Origin: Bactericera cockerelli
Lineage: Eukaryota > Arthropoda > Insecta > Hemiptera > Triozidae
Direction of reading: 5' to 3'
Assembly (NCBI GenBank): GCA_024516035.1
Contig: CM044959.1
Span: 18,620,525 to 18,684,524, forward strand
Length of the DNA stretch: 64,000 bases
Positions 42,703 through 52,135 of the stretch are shown in pieces. The position numbers and the translations under genes were made by a program. The stretch's first letter is position 1, and each line of letters begins with the position of its first letter. The notes under the pieces were generated by a model. It had not been told where the DNA came from. It saw only the letters and a program-made list of their open reading frames with translations, and searched no databases.

Positions 42703-45669
42703 CTAATAAGGTAATCCAGATCTTTGTGACCGGTATTCGACAAATAGCAAATGTAAGTTTTCCTTCAATGTATGAGGCATCTCATTGAACAGATCAATAT
42801 TGTAGGGATGGTTACAAATTGTATTACAAAGTTTCAATGATCTGATCAATGGGCCATGCTCAGCAATGTTTGTGTTGCATTTCTTTATAGAAAAAGTATC
42901 CTTATTGCGTGTAAATCTACTTCTAGTTCGGAGATTGATGCGTTGTAGGATATCAGGGCAATTGATTTTGAAATTGAGAATTTTGAAGATAAAGATTATG
43001 TCAATGATATCTCTACGATGTTTAAGAGGAAGTAGATCATATTTTTCGATTAGGTCATTGTAGGAAAGGTATTGATTTGAGTTATCTTTGTGCCTTAGAA
43101 TCCGAATAAACTTTTTCTGTATACTCTCTATTGCGTCAATCCAGATGTTATACTGTGGAGACCAAAGTGTTGAGCAGTATTCCAACCCTGGTCTCACTAA
43201 TGAGCAATAGAGAGTTCTGAATGTGTTCGGATTTCTGAATTCTTTGGAGTTCCGATAGATAAAACCCAGATTACGAAAGGCGTTAGATGTTATTTTAGAG
43301 ATATGGGAGTTAAATCTGAGGTCTTGGTCTAATAGAACTCCAAGATCTTTGATTTGATTGACACGGTTCAGTTTAATACCATTGATGAAATAGTCAAATG
43401 ATAAGGGATACTTTTTACGATGGAAAGATATTACAGAGCATTTGCTTACATTGAGTTTCATGCCATTTGTCTCACACCAGGACACAAGAGTATCTAGCGC
43501 ACCCTGCAGCGCCGCGCAGTCCGACGCACCACTCACCCTTCTAGCAGCCTTAAAATCATCCGCATATAGCCAGCCATGGACATCTCTCATCTCACTCATG
43601 AGGTCATTTATGAATATAATAAATAAGAGGCCAGATAGATGCCCACCTTGAGGACAGCCCGAGGGCACTTCAAAAGGGTCAGATAAAACTTCATCATACT
43701 TAACGCTCTGAGAGCGAGATGAGAGATAGTGAAAGAACCATGACAGCAGTGGATCTGAGACACCAAGTGAACGTAATTTAGAGCAGAGGATATTAATATT
43801 TACCAGGTCAAAAGCTTTACTGAAATCTGTGTTAATGCAGTCCACCTGGTAGCCCTCCTCCACCGCTGACGAAAGAAATTCATAAAATGAAATTAAGTTT
43901 GAAGTGGTGGACTTAGCTTTGAGAAATCCATGTTGAGCGTCTATTATTAGCGGAGATAAAATTAATTTTAGTTTATTGTAGACGATTGCTTCAAAGAGTT
44001 TTGGAATGAATGAGATTTTGGAAATGGGTCGATAATGCTCAACATTGGATTTCTCACTATTTTTATGAATCGGAACGACATGAGCATGTTTCCATATTTC
44101 AGGAAAATAACCCAGAGAGAGCGATCTCTGAAACAAAAGGGTGAGTGGAGAGGCAAGCTGCGCCGCGCAACGTTTTAGGATAATTGATGGTACTCCATCC
44201 GGTCCACATGATCCAGAGTTTTCCTGTTTAAGAAGTTGTTTGTAGACATCATCCTTAGATACATCTATATTTGATAAAACAAAAGGCAGGCTAGGAAAAT
44301 CATTAAAATCGGGAGGACAAAGTTTTACATCAGAATAAACAGACGCAAAGTGTTTAGCAAACAAATTTGCGCACGTTTTAGGATTAGATGAAAATTCATT
44401 TTTATAGTTAACAGATCTAGGTAGCTGGTTATCCTGCTTTTTGTCTTTGATAAAATCAAATATTTTTTTGGGTTTAGACAGGATGACATCTTCATTTTTT
44501 TGGACATACGATTCATAGTCATGATAAGCAAGAGATTTACATTCTCTACGAAATTCTGAGAATTGATGATAGTAAAGTGTGTTATTGGTTTTCTTAAAAT
44601 TCAAGTGACACTGTTTTTTAAGTTTTGTTTTATATTTGAGCTCATTACTAAACCATAAAGGATAGTTAGATTTAAATAATTTAGTTTTAGGAACGAAAAA
44701 ATCAAATCCAATAAATAAAGTTTTATAGAAAATATCTACTTGCTTATCAAGATCATGGGAAGAGTCTAGATAAACTTCCCAATTGATATTATCCAAGTAT
44801 GTATTTAGAAGATCAAAATTTGTCTTACTGAAGCTAGATACTTCTCGAAAGATATTAGTGTCATGTTCTTGTTTATTTGAATTATTGATATTGAATCTAA
44901 GGATCAGTGGCGGATGGTGATCATCAACTGGAACCAGTGGGTCATCAGTTTTACATAAGTTCAAAATCTCGAAATTGACAAATATTAAATCGAGGATTCT
45001 TCCCAGCTTATTTTTTACATCATTTACTTGAGATAGCTCATAGAATGATGTCGAGTTAATTAATAAGTCAGAAAGTGGATCAGAGTTACTGCATGATAAT
45101 AATTCGGTTTCTTCATCACGACTCCAGTTGAGGAGTGGTTGATTGAAGTCACCAAATATCGATATGAGTGAGTTAGAATGGTTACTTAATACTTCATCAA
45201 AAATATCTGTGAGCTTCTGAAAATTTGAAGAATTCGGATACGGGATATAGGTCGCGTTTATTACTAGATTGGTTTTTTTAAATTTTATGAAAGTAAAGAT
45301 GGTTTCAATAGACTCATTATTGCATTTGATTTGATAGGACGAGTATTTCTTGTGTATAGCTATCAGAACGCCCCCACCGTTTGTAGTGTGATGTTGCACA
45401 GAGTCTCTATCACAGCGATAAACATTATAATTAGAAAGACCTAGCTCTTTAGTGTAGATAGAATTATTTAGCCAAGTTTCTGTTAAAACAATGATATCGT
45501 AATTAGAAAGTGCTATATTAATTAAAAAAGTTTTAAGTTTGGACCTTATGCCCCGAATATTTTGATAATAGGCTTTAACTGAGATAAGATGGGAAGAGCT
45601 CGGATTGGTTAGGACAATTAGGTTTTTATTATGTTTCCTTTGCGGCGGAGAAAATAAGCTGGTGATTCG
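42703..45669 (-). CDS. LINE ORF2: APE endonuclease and reverse transcriptase
   Basis: An open frame of 988 codons bounded by TGA at 45670-45672. Residues about 34-255 are an APE-like endonuclease: YYQNIRGIRSK, LTETWL, YRCDRDS, GGGVLIAI, FGDFNQP and DHHPPLIL. Residues about 500-760 are the reverse transcriptase: RPISKISFIPKLFEAI, DFSKAFD (catalytic Asp near 615), SGCPQGGHLSGLL and WLYADDFK (YADD at 702-705). A C-terminal region follows with RPGLEYCSTLWSP, usual for Jockey/CR1 elements; no RNase H is present. The first ATG in frame is at 43599 (residue 691), beyond most RT motifs. The endonuclease reading frame runs back into ORF1, so translation must begin by frameshift or at a non-AUG codon. 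Confidence 0.9.
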   Translation of the reverse strand, partial: RITSLFSPPQRKHNKNLIVLTNPSSSHLISVKAYYQNIRGIRSKLKTFLINIALSNYDIIVLTETWLNNSIYTKELGLSNYNVYRCDRDSVQHHTTNGGGVLIAIHKKYSSYQIKCNNESIETIFTFIKFKKTNLVINATYIPYPNSSNFQKLTDIFDEVLSNHSNSLISIFGDFNQPLLNWSRDEETELLSCSNSDPLSDLLINSTSFYELSQVNDVKNKLGRILDLIFVNFEILNLCKTDDPLVPVDDHHPPLILRFNINNSNKQEHDTNIFREVSSFSKTNFDLLNTYLDNINWEVYLDSSHDLDKQVDIFYKTLFIGFDFFVPKTKLFKSNYPLWFSNELKYKTKLKKQCHLNFKKTNNTLYYHQFSEFRRECKSLAYHDYESYVQKNEDVILSKPKKIFDFIKDKKQDNQLPRSVNYKNEFSSNPKTCANLFAKHFASVYSDVKLCPPDFNDFPSLPFVLSNIDVSKDDVYKQLLKQENSGSCGPDGVPSIILKRCAAQLASPLTLLFQRSLSLGYFPEIWKHAHVVPIHKNSEKSNVEHYRPISKISFIPKLFEAIVYNKLKLILSPLIIDAQHGFLKAKSTTSNLISFYEFLSSAVEEGYQVDCINTDFSKAFDLVNINILCSKLRSLGVSDPLLSWFFHYLSSRSQSVKYDEVLSDPFEVPSGCPQGGHLSGLLFIIFINDLMSEMRDVHGWLYADDFKAARRVSGASDCAALQGALDTLVSWCETNGMKLNVSKCSVISFHRKKYPLSFDYFINGIKLNRVNQIKDLGVLLDQDLRFNSHISKITSNAFRNLGFIYRNSKEFRNPNTFRTLYCSLVRPGLEYCSTLWSPQYNIWIDAIESIQKKFIRILRHKDNSNQYLSYNDLIEKYDLLPLKHRRDIIDIIFIFKILNFKINCPDILQRINLRTRSRFTRNKDTFSIKKCNTNIAEHGPLIRSLKLCNTICNHPYNIDLFNEMPHTLKENLHLLFVEYRSQRSGLPY

Positions 45670-46985
45670 TCAGGTCGAGCAATATTATTAGCTATTGTAG
45701 GTATACGCATTGTTGGGTTCGGAGTCATGTAGACAGATGTATTGGCATCCTGACTCTGGGGTAGAGGAGATGAGCAGTCCGAGGAAGAAAGTTGGAAAGA
45801 TTCAATGATAGAGGGAGAAGGCCTCACGGTACAGAAAGAGGAGTCGACACTGGGCTGATCCAAGTTTGATGCAAGTTGATTCTGCTGAGGTGATGTCTGT
45901 TTACTCTTCGGTGCAGCACTGCAGATGTGATCCAGAATAAAGTTTTTCAGTTTCATAGCAAAAATGCGTTTGCCACTTTTGTTTAAGTGAAGGCCGTGTC
46001 TCGTGAAATATGAACGTCTCAAGAAGGAAAAAGAGTCAAAATAATGGAATCCATTTAACAAAGCAGTATGTTGAAGACCGAAATTAGAATTGTAAATATT
46101 CATAGAAGCTTTTGAATAGAATGAATCAAATCTTGGCGGAACACTGTTTATTATAATGTTGGTTTTCCCAGCTAAAAGTTTTAGTGGACGAAGATCAAAG
46201 TATTTAGATGTATCAGGAAACCAATATGAATAATTGTTAGTGCCGCCAATTATTATGATTGCATCAGAGGAAGTAAAGTCCGAACATATCGCAGGAATAC
46301 TTTCAATTACTTGAGAGAGGTCAGCATTTGGTTTAATTAACGAGAAAATTTTGCATGATATTGAACAGTATTGCGAAATAAGTTCATTGATATGTCTTCC
46401 TAGACTGTCAGAAAAGATATAGATCCTATTCAATTGTATGAGAGATTTTGTCACAGAATTGATGTTCACATTTTTGTTATTGATAAGAACCGCAGGTGTT
46501 GAAGAGGTTGTCATGTTTTGTTGAATGGCCATCATAGAATCGGATGAGCTTTGATGATTAGATGTATTCAAGTTTGAGGTTTTGTCAGTGTGAGAGGTGG
46601 CTGATGTACTGGTGTTTGTGGTTTCAAGACTGGCGTTATTGACTTTCTTTATATCAGTAGTACATGGCGATTTAGAGTTTTGGGTTTTACTTTTATGAGA
46701 TATGTCAACAGAATTTGATTTATTCATTTTAAGTTTGTTATTGTTGGAAATAGTTTTGTTTTTATTAGATGATTTATTATGCAATGATTCATTGGAGTGA
46801 TTGTGTTGAAAATTGGCAGTGAGAATTTTGTTACCGTCTTTGTTTAGTGTTATTCTAGCGAGACATTTATTATACGAACATTGATAAGATACAGAAGTAG
46901 AGTTCCGAGTTAATCTACACGCACGGAATGTCACATTATCACAAACAATCGAGTCAGAGTCAATTTTATCTACGGAAATGTTCAT
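45618..46985 (-). CDS. LINE ORF1: FLYWCH-like finger plus SGNH hydrolase
   Basis: A 455-residue ORF starting at the ATG at 46985; a longer in-frame extension upstream has no ATG. Residues about 12-65 carry a Cys-rich motif ending in HNH with ACRLTRN, YQCSYNKCLARI and FQHNHSN, the pattern of a FLYWCH/WRKY-like zinc finger although the usual Trp is missing. Residues about 75-175 are Ser/Asn/Lys/Thr-rich and probably disordered. Residues about 185-335 form an SGNH/GDSL hydrolase: FSDSLGR (block I Ser), IIIIGGTNN (block III) and RHGLHLN (block V His). The esterase domain is known from ORF1 of CR1-type LINEs; the finger presumably binds nucleic acid. The tail is Ser/Gln-rich. It ends TAA at 45618-45620, 52 nt into the ORF2 frame. 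Confidence 0.85.
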   Translation of the reverse strand: MNISVDKIDSDSIVCDNVTFRACRLTRNSTSVSYQCSYNKCLARITLNKDGNKILTANFQHNHSNESLHNKSSNKNKTISNNNKLKMNKSNSVDISHKSKTQNSKSPCTTDIKKVNNASLETTNTSTSATSHTDKTSNLNTSNHQSSSDSMMAIQQNMTTSSTPAVLINNKNVNINSVTKSLIQLNRIYIFSDSLGRHINELISQYCSISCKIFSLIKPNADLSQVIESIPAICSDFTSSDAIIIIGGTNNYSYWFPDTSKYFDLRPLKLLAGKTNIIINSVPPRFDSFYSKASMNIYNSNFGLQHTALLNGFHYFDSFSFLRRSYFTRHGLHLNKSGKRIFAMKLKNFILDHICSAAPKSKQTSPQQNQLASNLDQPSVDSSFCTVRPSPSIIESFQLSSSDCSSPLPQSQDANTSVYMTPNPTMRIPTIANNIARPDESPAYFLRRKGNIIKT

Positions 46986-47100
46986 TTTGAATAAAGTAGA
47001 AACGGTAGTAGTGAATAGTAAAAGAACACACGAGCCGCTTTGCGATAACAAGGGAATGAACTTGTCACTTAAGTTTCGATAAAATGAAATATTTCAATTA

Positions 47101-47700
47101 TTTTTAAAAAATATTTTCGTCAATTTAACAAATAAACAGAAACACAAAAAATATTGAAAAAAGAAAAGGATTTTTTTTTAAACAGTTACCTCAAGTCTAG
47201 AGACTCTACAAATAAAAACCTAAGGTATGAACTCAGGTATAAGTCTAACACAGGTATAAGTCTCGTAATAGGTACGTTAAACATGAGTCTGACCAGGGTT
47301 ATGTAAGTAGCACAAACTATAGGAATGACGTGAAAATATAAAAAATATTTTTTTCAGATCGGTTCTTGTCGCGATTTTTGATTTGATTCTCATTTGTTCG
47401 GCTCTTCTTATTCTAATTCTAAACGTAAAATTCGATCCTACCCCATTCGACCGAGGAGTTGCTCATATCTAGCAAACTTAGTTTGCAACAGGGTAACGAG
47501 TGAGCCACCTTATCAATCAAGCTACTGAGGTCAGTTGTATGTATGTTATACAACCCACTACGACAACAGAAGATACAGCAAAATAACGTGGTCCATCCGA
47601 ATCAAGCCCTCGCTCGATCTCTCTTGTCCACTCACACTGGCCATGTCTTTGATGAGAGATTAAATTCGTGTCATGTAATTTATGTTGTGATTATAATATG
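47101..47700. other. SOWAH intron between the LINE and the 6-nt microexon
   Basis: No repeat or gene recognised except the LINE leader at the left edge. Confidence 0.5.
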
Positions 47701-47707
47701 TACTCAC

Positions 47708-47713
47708 CCCGTT
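47708..47713 (-). CDS. sowah: Candidate 6-nt microexon (Asn-Gly) of the SOWAH-like gene
   Basis: On the minus strand a strong donor (GGG|GTGAGTAC) follows the six bases AACGGG, which are preceded by CTGAAG. From that acceptor back to TTAG, about 80 nt upstream, there is no AG, and the interval holds a long pyrimidine-rich tract: an acceptor with an extended AG-exclusion zone. Spliced between the 51.4-kb and 39.6-kb exons, both phase 0 at this junction, it adds exactly Asn-Gly and turns NVRT-GYTPLH into NVRTNGGYTPLH, the normal ankyrin spacing. An alternative reading is a first coding exon starting at an ATG in the pyrimidine-rich stretch and ending at the same donor, also in phase. Inferred from splice signals and repeat geometry; not proven. 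Confidence 0.55.
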
Positions 47714-47969
47714 CTTCAGTGTCAGGCACCCGAGATGGAGCAGAAATACATGAAACAAAGAAAGAGAAAATACCATTTTAGAAAACACTAACATTTCGTA
47801 AAGAAGAAGACTTGAATAGACTAATCCGATGAACAAGTGGGGTCATCATTTTCTTGATTTTTCCACAATTAAAACAGTACCCAAAATCAATATTCAAGCT
47901 GTAATAAATTACAGAGGATTACCATCAATAATTTTGCAATCAGAGTAAATCTATATATATAAAATCCAT

Positions 47970-48940
47970 TTACATTCATTCATAATCAACGCAGAGCCTA
48001 AACGGCTGGGCCGATTCACTTGAAATTTTGCAGGAAGCTTCTCCTTATGATGTAGGGGCGTACTAAGAACGGATTTTTTGAAGGAAACAGGGGTTCTCAA
48101 CTTATGGCCAAAAATTAACATTTATTCATAATCAACGCAGAGCCTAAACGACTGGGCCGATTGACTTGAAATTTTGCAGGAAGCTTCCCCTTATGGTGCA
48201 GGGGCGTACTAAGAACGGATTTTTTTAAGGAAACAGGGGTTCTCAACTTATGGCCAAAAATTAACATTTATTCATAATCAACGCAGAGCATAAACGGCTG
48301 GGCCGATTCACTTGAAATTTTGCAGGAAGCTTCCCCTTATGATGTAGGGGCGTACTAAGAACGGATTTTTCGAAGGAAATAGGGGTTCTCAACTTATGGC
48401 CAAAAAATAACATTTATTCATAATCAACGCAGAGCCTAAACGGCTGGGCCGATTGACTTGAAATTATGATGTAGGGGCCTACTAAGAACGGATTTTTTTA
48501 AGGAAACAGGGGTTCTCAACTTATGGCCAAAAAATAACATTTATTCATAATCAACGCAGAGCCTAAACGGCTGGGCCGATTGACTTGAAAAAGAACTATT
48601 TTTTTTTTTAAAGGAAACAGGGGTTCTCAACTTATGGTCAAAATTAGTCATTTTTAGAGTGTTGTCAGATTCTCAAAAAGGGTTGAGCTGAATGACTTGA
48701 AATTAAGCAGACAACTTCTTTCAGTGATGAAGAAGCTTACTATGAAAGGATTTTTCAAATATAACAGGGGTCCTCAACTTATGGACAAAAGTAGACATTT
48801 TAGCGTCTTGCAAGATTCTCAAAACGGTTGAGCCGAATGACTTGAAATTTGGCAGACAGCTTTTTTTGTGATGTAGGGGAATAATAAGAAACAAATTTTA
48901 AAAGAAAATAGGGGTTCTCAACTTATGGTCAAGCTGGATG
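47970..48940 (+). repeat. Tandem repeat, about 145 bp, inside the Helitron
   Basis: About five good units share ATAATCAACGCAGAGC, GGCTGGGCCGATT, ACTTGAAATTTTGCAGG and GGGGTTCTCAACTTATGG; two or three diverged units follow up to 48940. Units vary by internal deletion (for example near 48465 and 48590). The array joins directly to coding sequence for the helicase, where the Rep domain should be. Confidence 0.85.
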
Positions 48941-50999
48941 GCGAATACTATGTTTTTCGATTCATGAAAGATACTCTCCTGTCATACATTTAGCCGTCCA
49001 CTTTGAAAATGGACAAAGGGTAGTTTTTACAACCGAAAATGTCCAACAGAGAATTGACAACCCGCGCAAAACAACATTAATGGCGTTTTTCCAACTATGC
49101 AACCAGGATGAATTTGCAAAGACTCTTTTTTATAATGAAGTACCAGCATTTTATTTGTGGAAAAACAACATGTTCCAAAGAAGGAAAAAAGGATCAATTT
49201 TTTCAGGACATCCGGGTGTAAAAAAAGACCACGTTCTTGGTAGAGCTTGTACTGTACATCCGAATGACTCAGAATGTTTCTACCTACGATTACTTCTACA
49301 TAAAGTGCGAGGACCTGTTTCATTCAGAAGCCTCAAAATGGTAGGCGGCATTGAATACCCTACGTTCCATGCTGCATGCCTAGCCATGGGTTTGTTACTT
49401 GATGATGCCCAAGCAATGTGAACATTATTACCAACAGAACTTATTTGGCAGAAATTTCATACAACACGTTTCAAATGAGGTCTTTCGTCTCTGAAAAAGT
49501 GCCATTACTCAATAGTGAACAGAGATACGTGTATCGTGTATGAAACTGTACTTCAGAGCGTCACTTCATCTCTTGATTCTGTAGGTAATAATTTGTTCTT
49601 CCTAGATGCTCCAGGTGGAACTGGAAAAACATTCTTAATAAACCTTTTGTTAGCTACAATACGCAAAGATGGAAATATTGCCATTGCTGTTGCATCGTCC
49701 GGTATTGCCGCCACACTGATAGAAGGAGGCCTCACTGCTCATTCTGCTTTGAAATGAAATTTTAAATTCAGTAGATACAACAAGCTGTACTATTGGAAAG
49801 CAAAGTGATATGGCCAAAGTCCTCAGGGATTGCAAGTTGATCGTATATGATGAATGTACAATGACTCATAAAACTGGCTTAGAAACACTGGACCGTACTC
49901 TACAAGACATTTGTGGTGTTAAAAATCTTATGGGTGGTAAAACTGTGCTACTGTCTGGAGATTTTAGACAAACTTTACCCGTTGTTCCACGTGGAACAAG
50001 AGCTGACGAAGTGAAGGCATGTTTAAAATTATCCATTTTGTGGCCGCAGATAACTGTTCTTTCTTTAAAGTTGAATATGCGTGTACACCTTCACGCTGAT
50101 CAAAATGCAGAAGTTTTTTTGAAGCTTTTGCTTCGGATAGGTGATGGACAGTTACCTGAACAAAATGAAAAAATTGTAATTCCTACCGAACACTGTCAGT
50201 TATTAGTCGATTACAACACCTTCCTAGACACTATCTACCCCAATCTAGATGACCCAAGTGTTGTTGTCCCTTTTTGGCTAAAGATAAGGGCCATACTAAC
50301 ACCAAAGAATGATAATGCTCTGGAAATTCATAATGACTTATTAAAAAGAATGCCTTCTGAACTATCAACTTACGAATCCGTAGACACTGTTGTGGAAGAA
50401 GCCATCCATTACCCAACCGAATTTCTTAATACACTAAATTCTCCTGGCTTGCCACCCCATCGGCTATGCCTTAAGGTTGGAGCACCAATAATATAACTAA
50501 GAAATCTGAGAACCCCGAAATTGTGTAACGGCACGCGGCTTCAAATTACATCCTTAAAAAAAAAACATTATTGAGGCAGTTATATTCACAGGGGCTGGTG
50601 CAGGTGAAACGGTATATGTACACAGGATTTTTTTGTCGGCGCCGGGGTTCGAACCCGGGACCTTCCGCATGGCAAGCGAGTGCTTAACCACTGAGCTATT
50701 TGTGTGCTCATTTAATCTGTTCATTAGCAACTATAATGCACTTGGGTTCTAATGTGATTTCCGACTACCACTTTAATTTCAAAAGAGTTCAATTCCCCAT
50801 AAAACTATGTTTTGCCATGACGATAAATAAGGCACAGGGGCAAACTCTCGAGCTAGCTGGAATTGACCTTAGAACAGATTGCTTCTCCCATGGTCAGCTC
50901 TATGTTGCTTTTTCAAGAGTAAGGTCTGCCAAGTCCCTCATTGTGTTACAGCCAGATGGTATAACAAGGAACCTGGTGTATAAAGAAGTGCTTCAATGA
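48936..50999 (+). pseudogene. Helitron Pif1-like helicase, broken
   Basis: Remnant of the RepHel protein. The pre-helicase part begins near 48936 in the middle of a protein (WRILCFSIHERY, then HLAVHFENGQRV) and continues through VHPNDSECFYLRLLLH to a stop at 49419. The helicase has Walker A (DAPGGTGKTFLI, about 49606), Walker B-like YDECTM (about 49846), GDFRQTLPVVPRG (about 49960), and the C-terminal Pif1 motifs AMTINKAQGQTLELAG and GQLYVAFSRV (50815-50930). In-frame stops at 49419 and 49755, a frame change near 49760, a stop at 50494 and an inserted tRNA-like sequence at about 50636-50755 inactivate it. The upstream HUH Rep domain is absent. Confidence 0.9.
50636..50755 (-). mobile_element. 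tRNA-Gly-like retroposed insert in the Helitron helicase
   Basis: On the minus strand the insert reads about 50 nt of leader, then TAGCTCAGTGG (A box), an anticodon region TTGCCAT with GCC, and GGGTTCGAACCCC (B box), then CGCCGAC and seven A. The helicase frame resumes on either side, and GATTT flanks both ends, a possible short target-site duplication. The 5' acceptor strand does not pair with the 3' strand, so this is a tRNA-Gly(GCC)-derived pseudogene or SINE, not a working tRNA. Confidence 0.7.
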
Positions 51000-51102
51000 C
51001 CATAAAACTTATGCAGCGGCGGTGGCCATGCCTTAACTAAAATGTGGCCATGCCTTGGCCACGCGAAGCGGGCGTAGCCCGCTAGTAATATTATATAGGT
51101 CA

Positions 51103-51322
51103 TAATAATAATGATAACACTCTTTATTGGAAGGTAACCACCAGGCGAGGTTAATGCTCAAAGCATTTTCTACCACCTAACCCTCAGATTCTTATTATTA
51201 TGTGGTCACAAACTCAAATTAATGAGGAAAAATTCATACACTGGGTGGGATTCGAACCAACGGATCACCACGCTACCTGGGTTACCAGACCAGCGCTTAA
51301 ACCGTTTCACTACCAGTGCACT
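51103..51322 (-). mobile_element. SINE-1, full copy, minus strand
   Basis: GGAAGGTAACCACCAGGCGA, CACCTAACCCTCAG, GGATTCGAACCAACGG (B box complement) and ACCGTTTCACTACCAGTG (head complement). Sits between the Helitron and the 51.4-kb exon. Confidence 0.8.
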
Positions 51323-51420
51323 TATATAAATAGCTAACTACCTATAAGTAAGGGCAAATGATAGACACCATGTATCCACAGTAACATACATTTATATACT
51401 AAAGTGCCTCTATTGCTTAC

Positions 51421-51510
51421 CGTCCTAACATTGACATCAGCTCCGTAGGATCCTGCTATCAGCTTCACCAGATCTGTGTTGCCGTGCTTAGCAGCCCAGT
51501 GTAGTGCCGT
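51421..51510 (-). CDS. sowah: SOWAH-like gene, internal exon with ankyrin repeat
   Basis: First exon visible in the window, 90 nt, phase 0 at both ends. It encodes TALHWAAKHG followed by a stretch ending GADVNVRT, a typical ankyrin repeat with the TALHWAAKHG signature of sosondowah (SOWAH/ANKRD) proteins. The acceptor reads CTGATTTCAG and the donor GTAAGC. SOWAH proteins carry an N-terminal winged-helix-like SOWAH domain, a long disordered middle and C-terminal ankyrin repeats, so several 5' exons should lie to the right; I could not find them up to 64000. The next exon downstream joins in phase, but a direct join would leave the repeat two residues short (see 47708-47713). The product is probably an intracellular scaffold; no biochemical activity is visible. 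Family assignment rests on the whole exon set. Confidence 0.8.
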
Positions 51511-51985
51511 CTGAAATCAGAACAAGTATACACAGGTTTTGAATACAATTAGAATAATGCTACTACTATACGTACGTCGTACAAGGATCAAGCTTCATCA
51601 TATCATCATAGGCTGTAGCCAGACAGTGGAGGAATGACTCAGAACTTCTACCACTGTCTCTACAAGGAGGCTAATAATTGACAAGGACCCCCAGAACCAA
51701 GCTTATGTCATACAAATAATTTTCTCCCAAGTAGTAAAGCTGGAAGAAATATTTACGCAATAACCTGTCGAAATTTTTAGGATATTATATAAACGCTCAC
51801 CCACTTAGTGTGTGCGGCCCCAGACCCTAGACCCCAACCCTAGTACCTACAGCTTGATATACATAGACGAATTTTGGGACTCCGGTTCCGTTGAGGCCGC
51901 CTACATTTAAAAACATGGTTAGATTATTTTATATGCTACCGGCTCTATCCTAGGGTCTAGAGCTCCGTTGTGTACGCGTACTTAG

Positions 51986-52135
51986 CACTTAGACGACCGG
52001 CATGGTTTTTAGTGAATTCTCCCGTGGGACCGGCGATGTTTAGACGTAGTGCATTTGTGTACCACCGGTGGTACACCCGGTCCATTCCGCACAGACACGC
52101 GTGTACCACCGGTGGTACACGCGGTCGTCTAAGTG
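51986..52135. mobile_element. Related TTAG-flanked MITE, 150 bp
   Basis: A perfect 14-bp TIR CACTTAGACGACCG at both ends, flanked by TTAG (51982-51985 and 52136-52139), a variant of TTAA. Inside are two copies of the 20-bp perfect palindrome GTGTACCACCGGTGGTACAC (52058-52077 and 52103-52122). TIR start and internal CCACCGGTGG resemble the element at 30729. Confidence 0.8.

Larger units (their letters stand above)
42563..47100 (-). mobile_element. Non-LTR retrotransposon (CR1/L2/Jockey group), nearly intact
   Basis: A LINE on the minus strand with 5' leader, ORF1 (46985-45618), overlapping ORF2 (45669-42703), about 110 bp of 3' UTR, and a poly(A) tail seen as a T run at about 42565-42593. Both frames are free of stops, which suggests recent insertion. 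ORF1 with an SGNH esterase-type domain plus an APE-type endonuclease points to the CR1/L2/Crack/Daphne assemblage; the poly(A) tail rather than a short terminal repeat is a small departure from classical CR1. It sits in an intron of the SOWAH-like gene in sense orientation. The 5' boundary near 47100 and the target-site duplication could not be fixed by eye. Confidence 0.9.
47950..51085 (+). mobile_element. Helitron with intact termini, decayed helicase, Rep lost
   Basis: Both Helitron ends are visible. The 5' end is TCTATATATATAAAA preceded by host A. The 3' end is a hairpin GCGGGCGTAGCCCGC followed by CTAG and host T, so insertion was between A and T as usual for Helitrons. Length is 3136 bp. 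The first third (47970-48930) is a tandem repeat of about 145 bp. The rest encodes the C-terminal half of a RepHel protein, broken by stops. It lies in the SOWAH intron between the 51.4-kb exon and the 6-nt microexon, antisense to the gene. Confidence 0.9.

Noticed and set aside
42866..44531. Short frames on both strands inside the LINE
   Set aside because: Shadows of ORF2 in other frames.
49027..49323. Minus-strand 98-codon ORF
   Set aside because: Antisense shadow of the Helitron helicase coding sequence.
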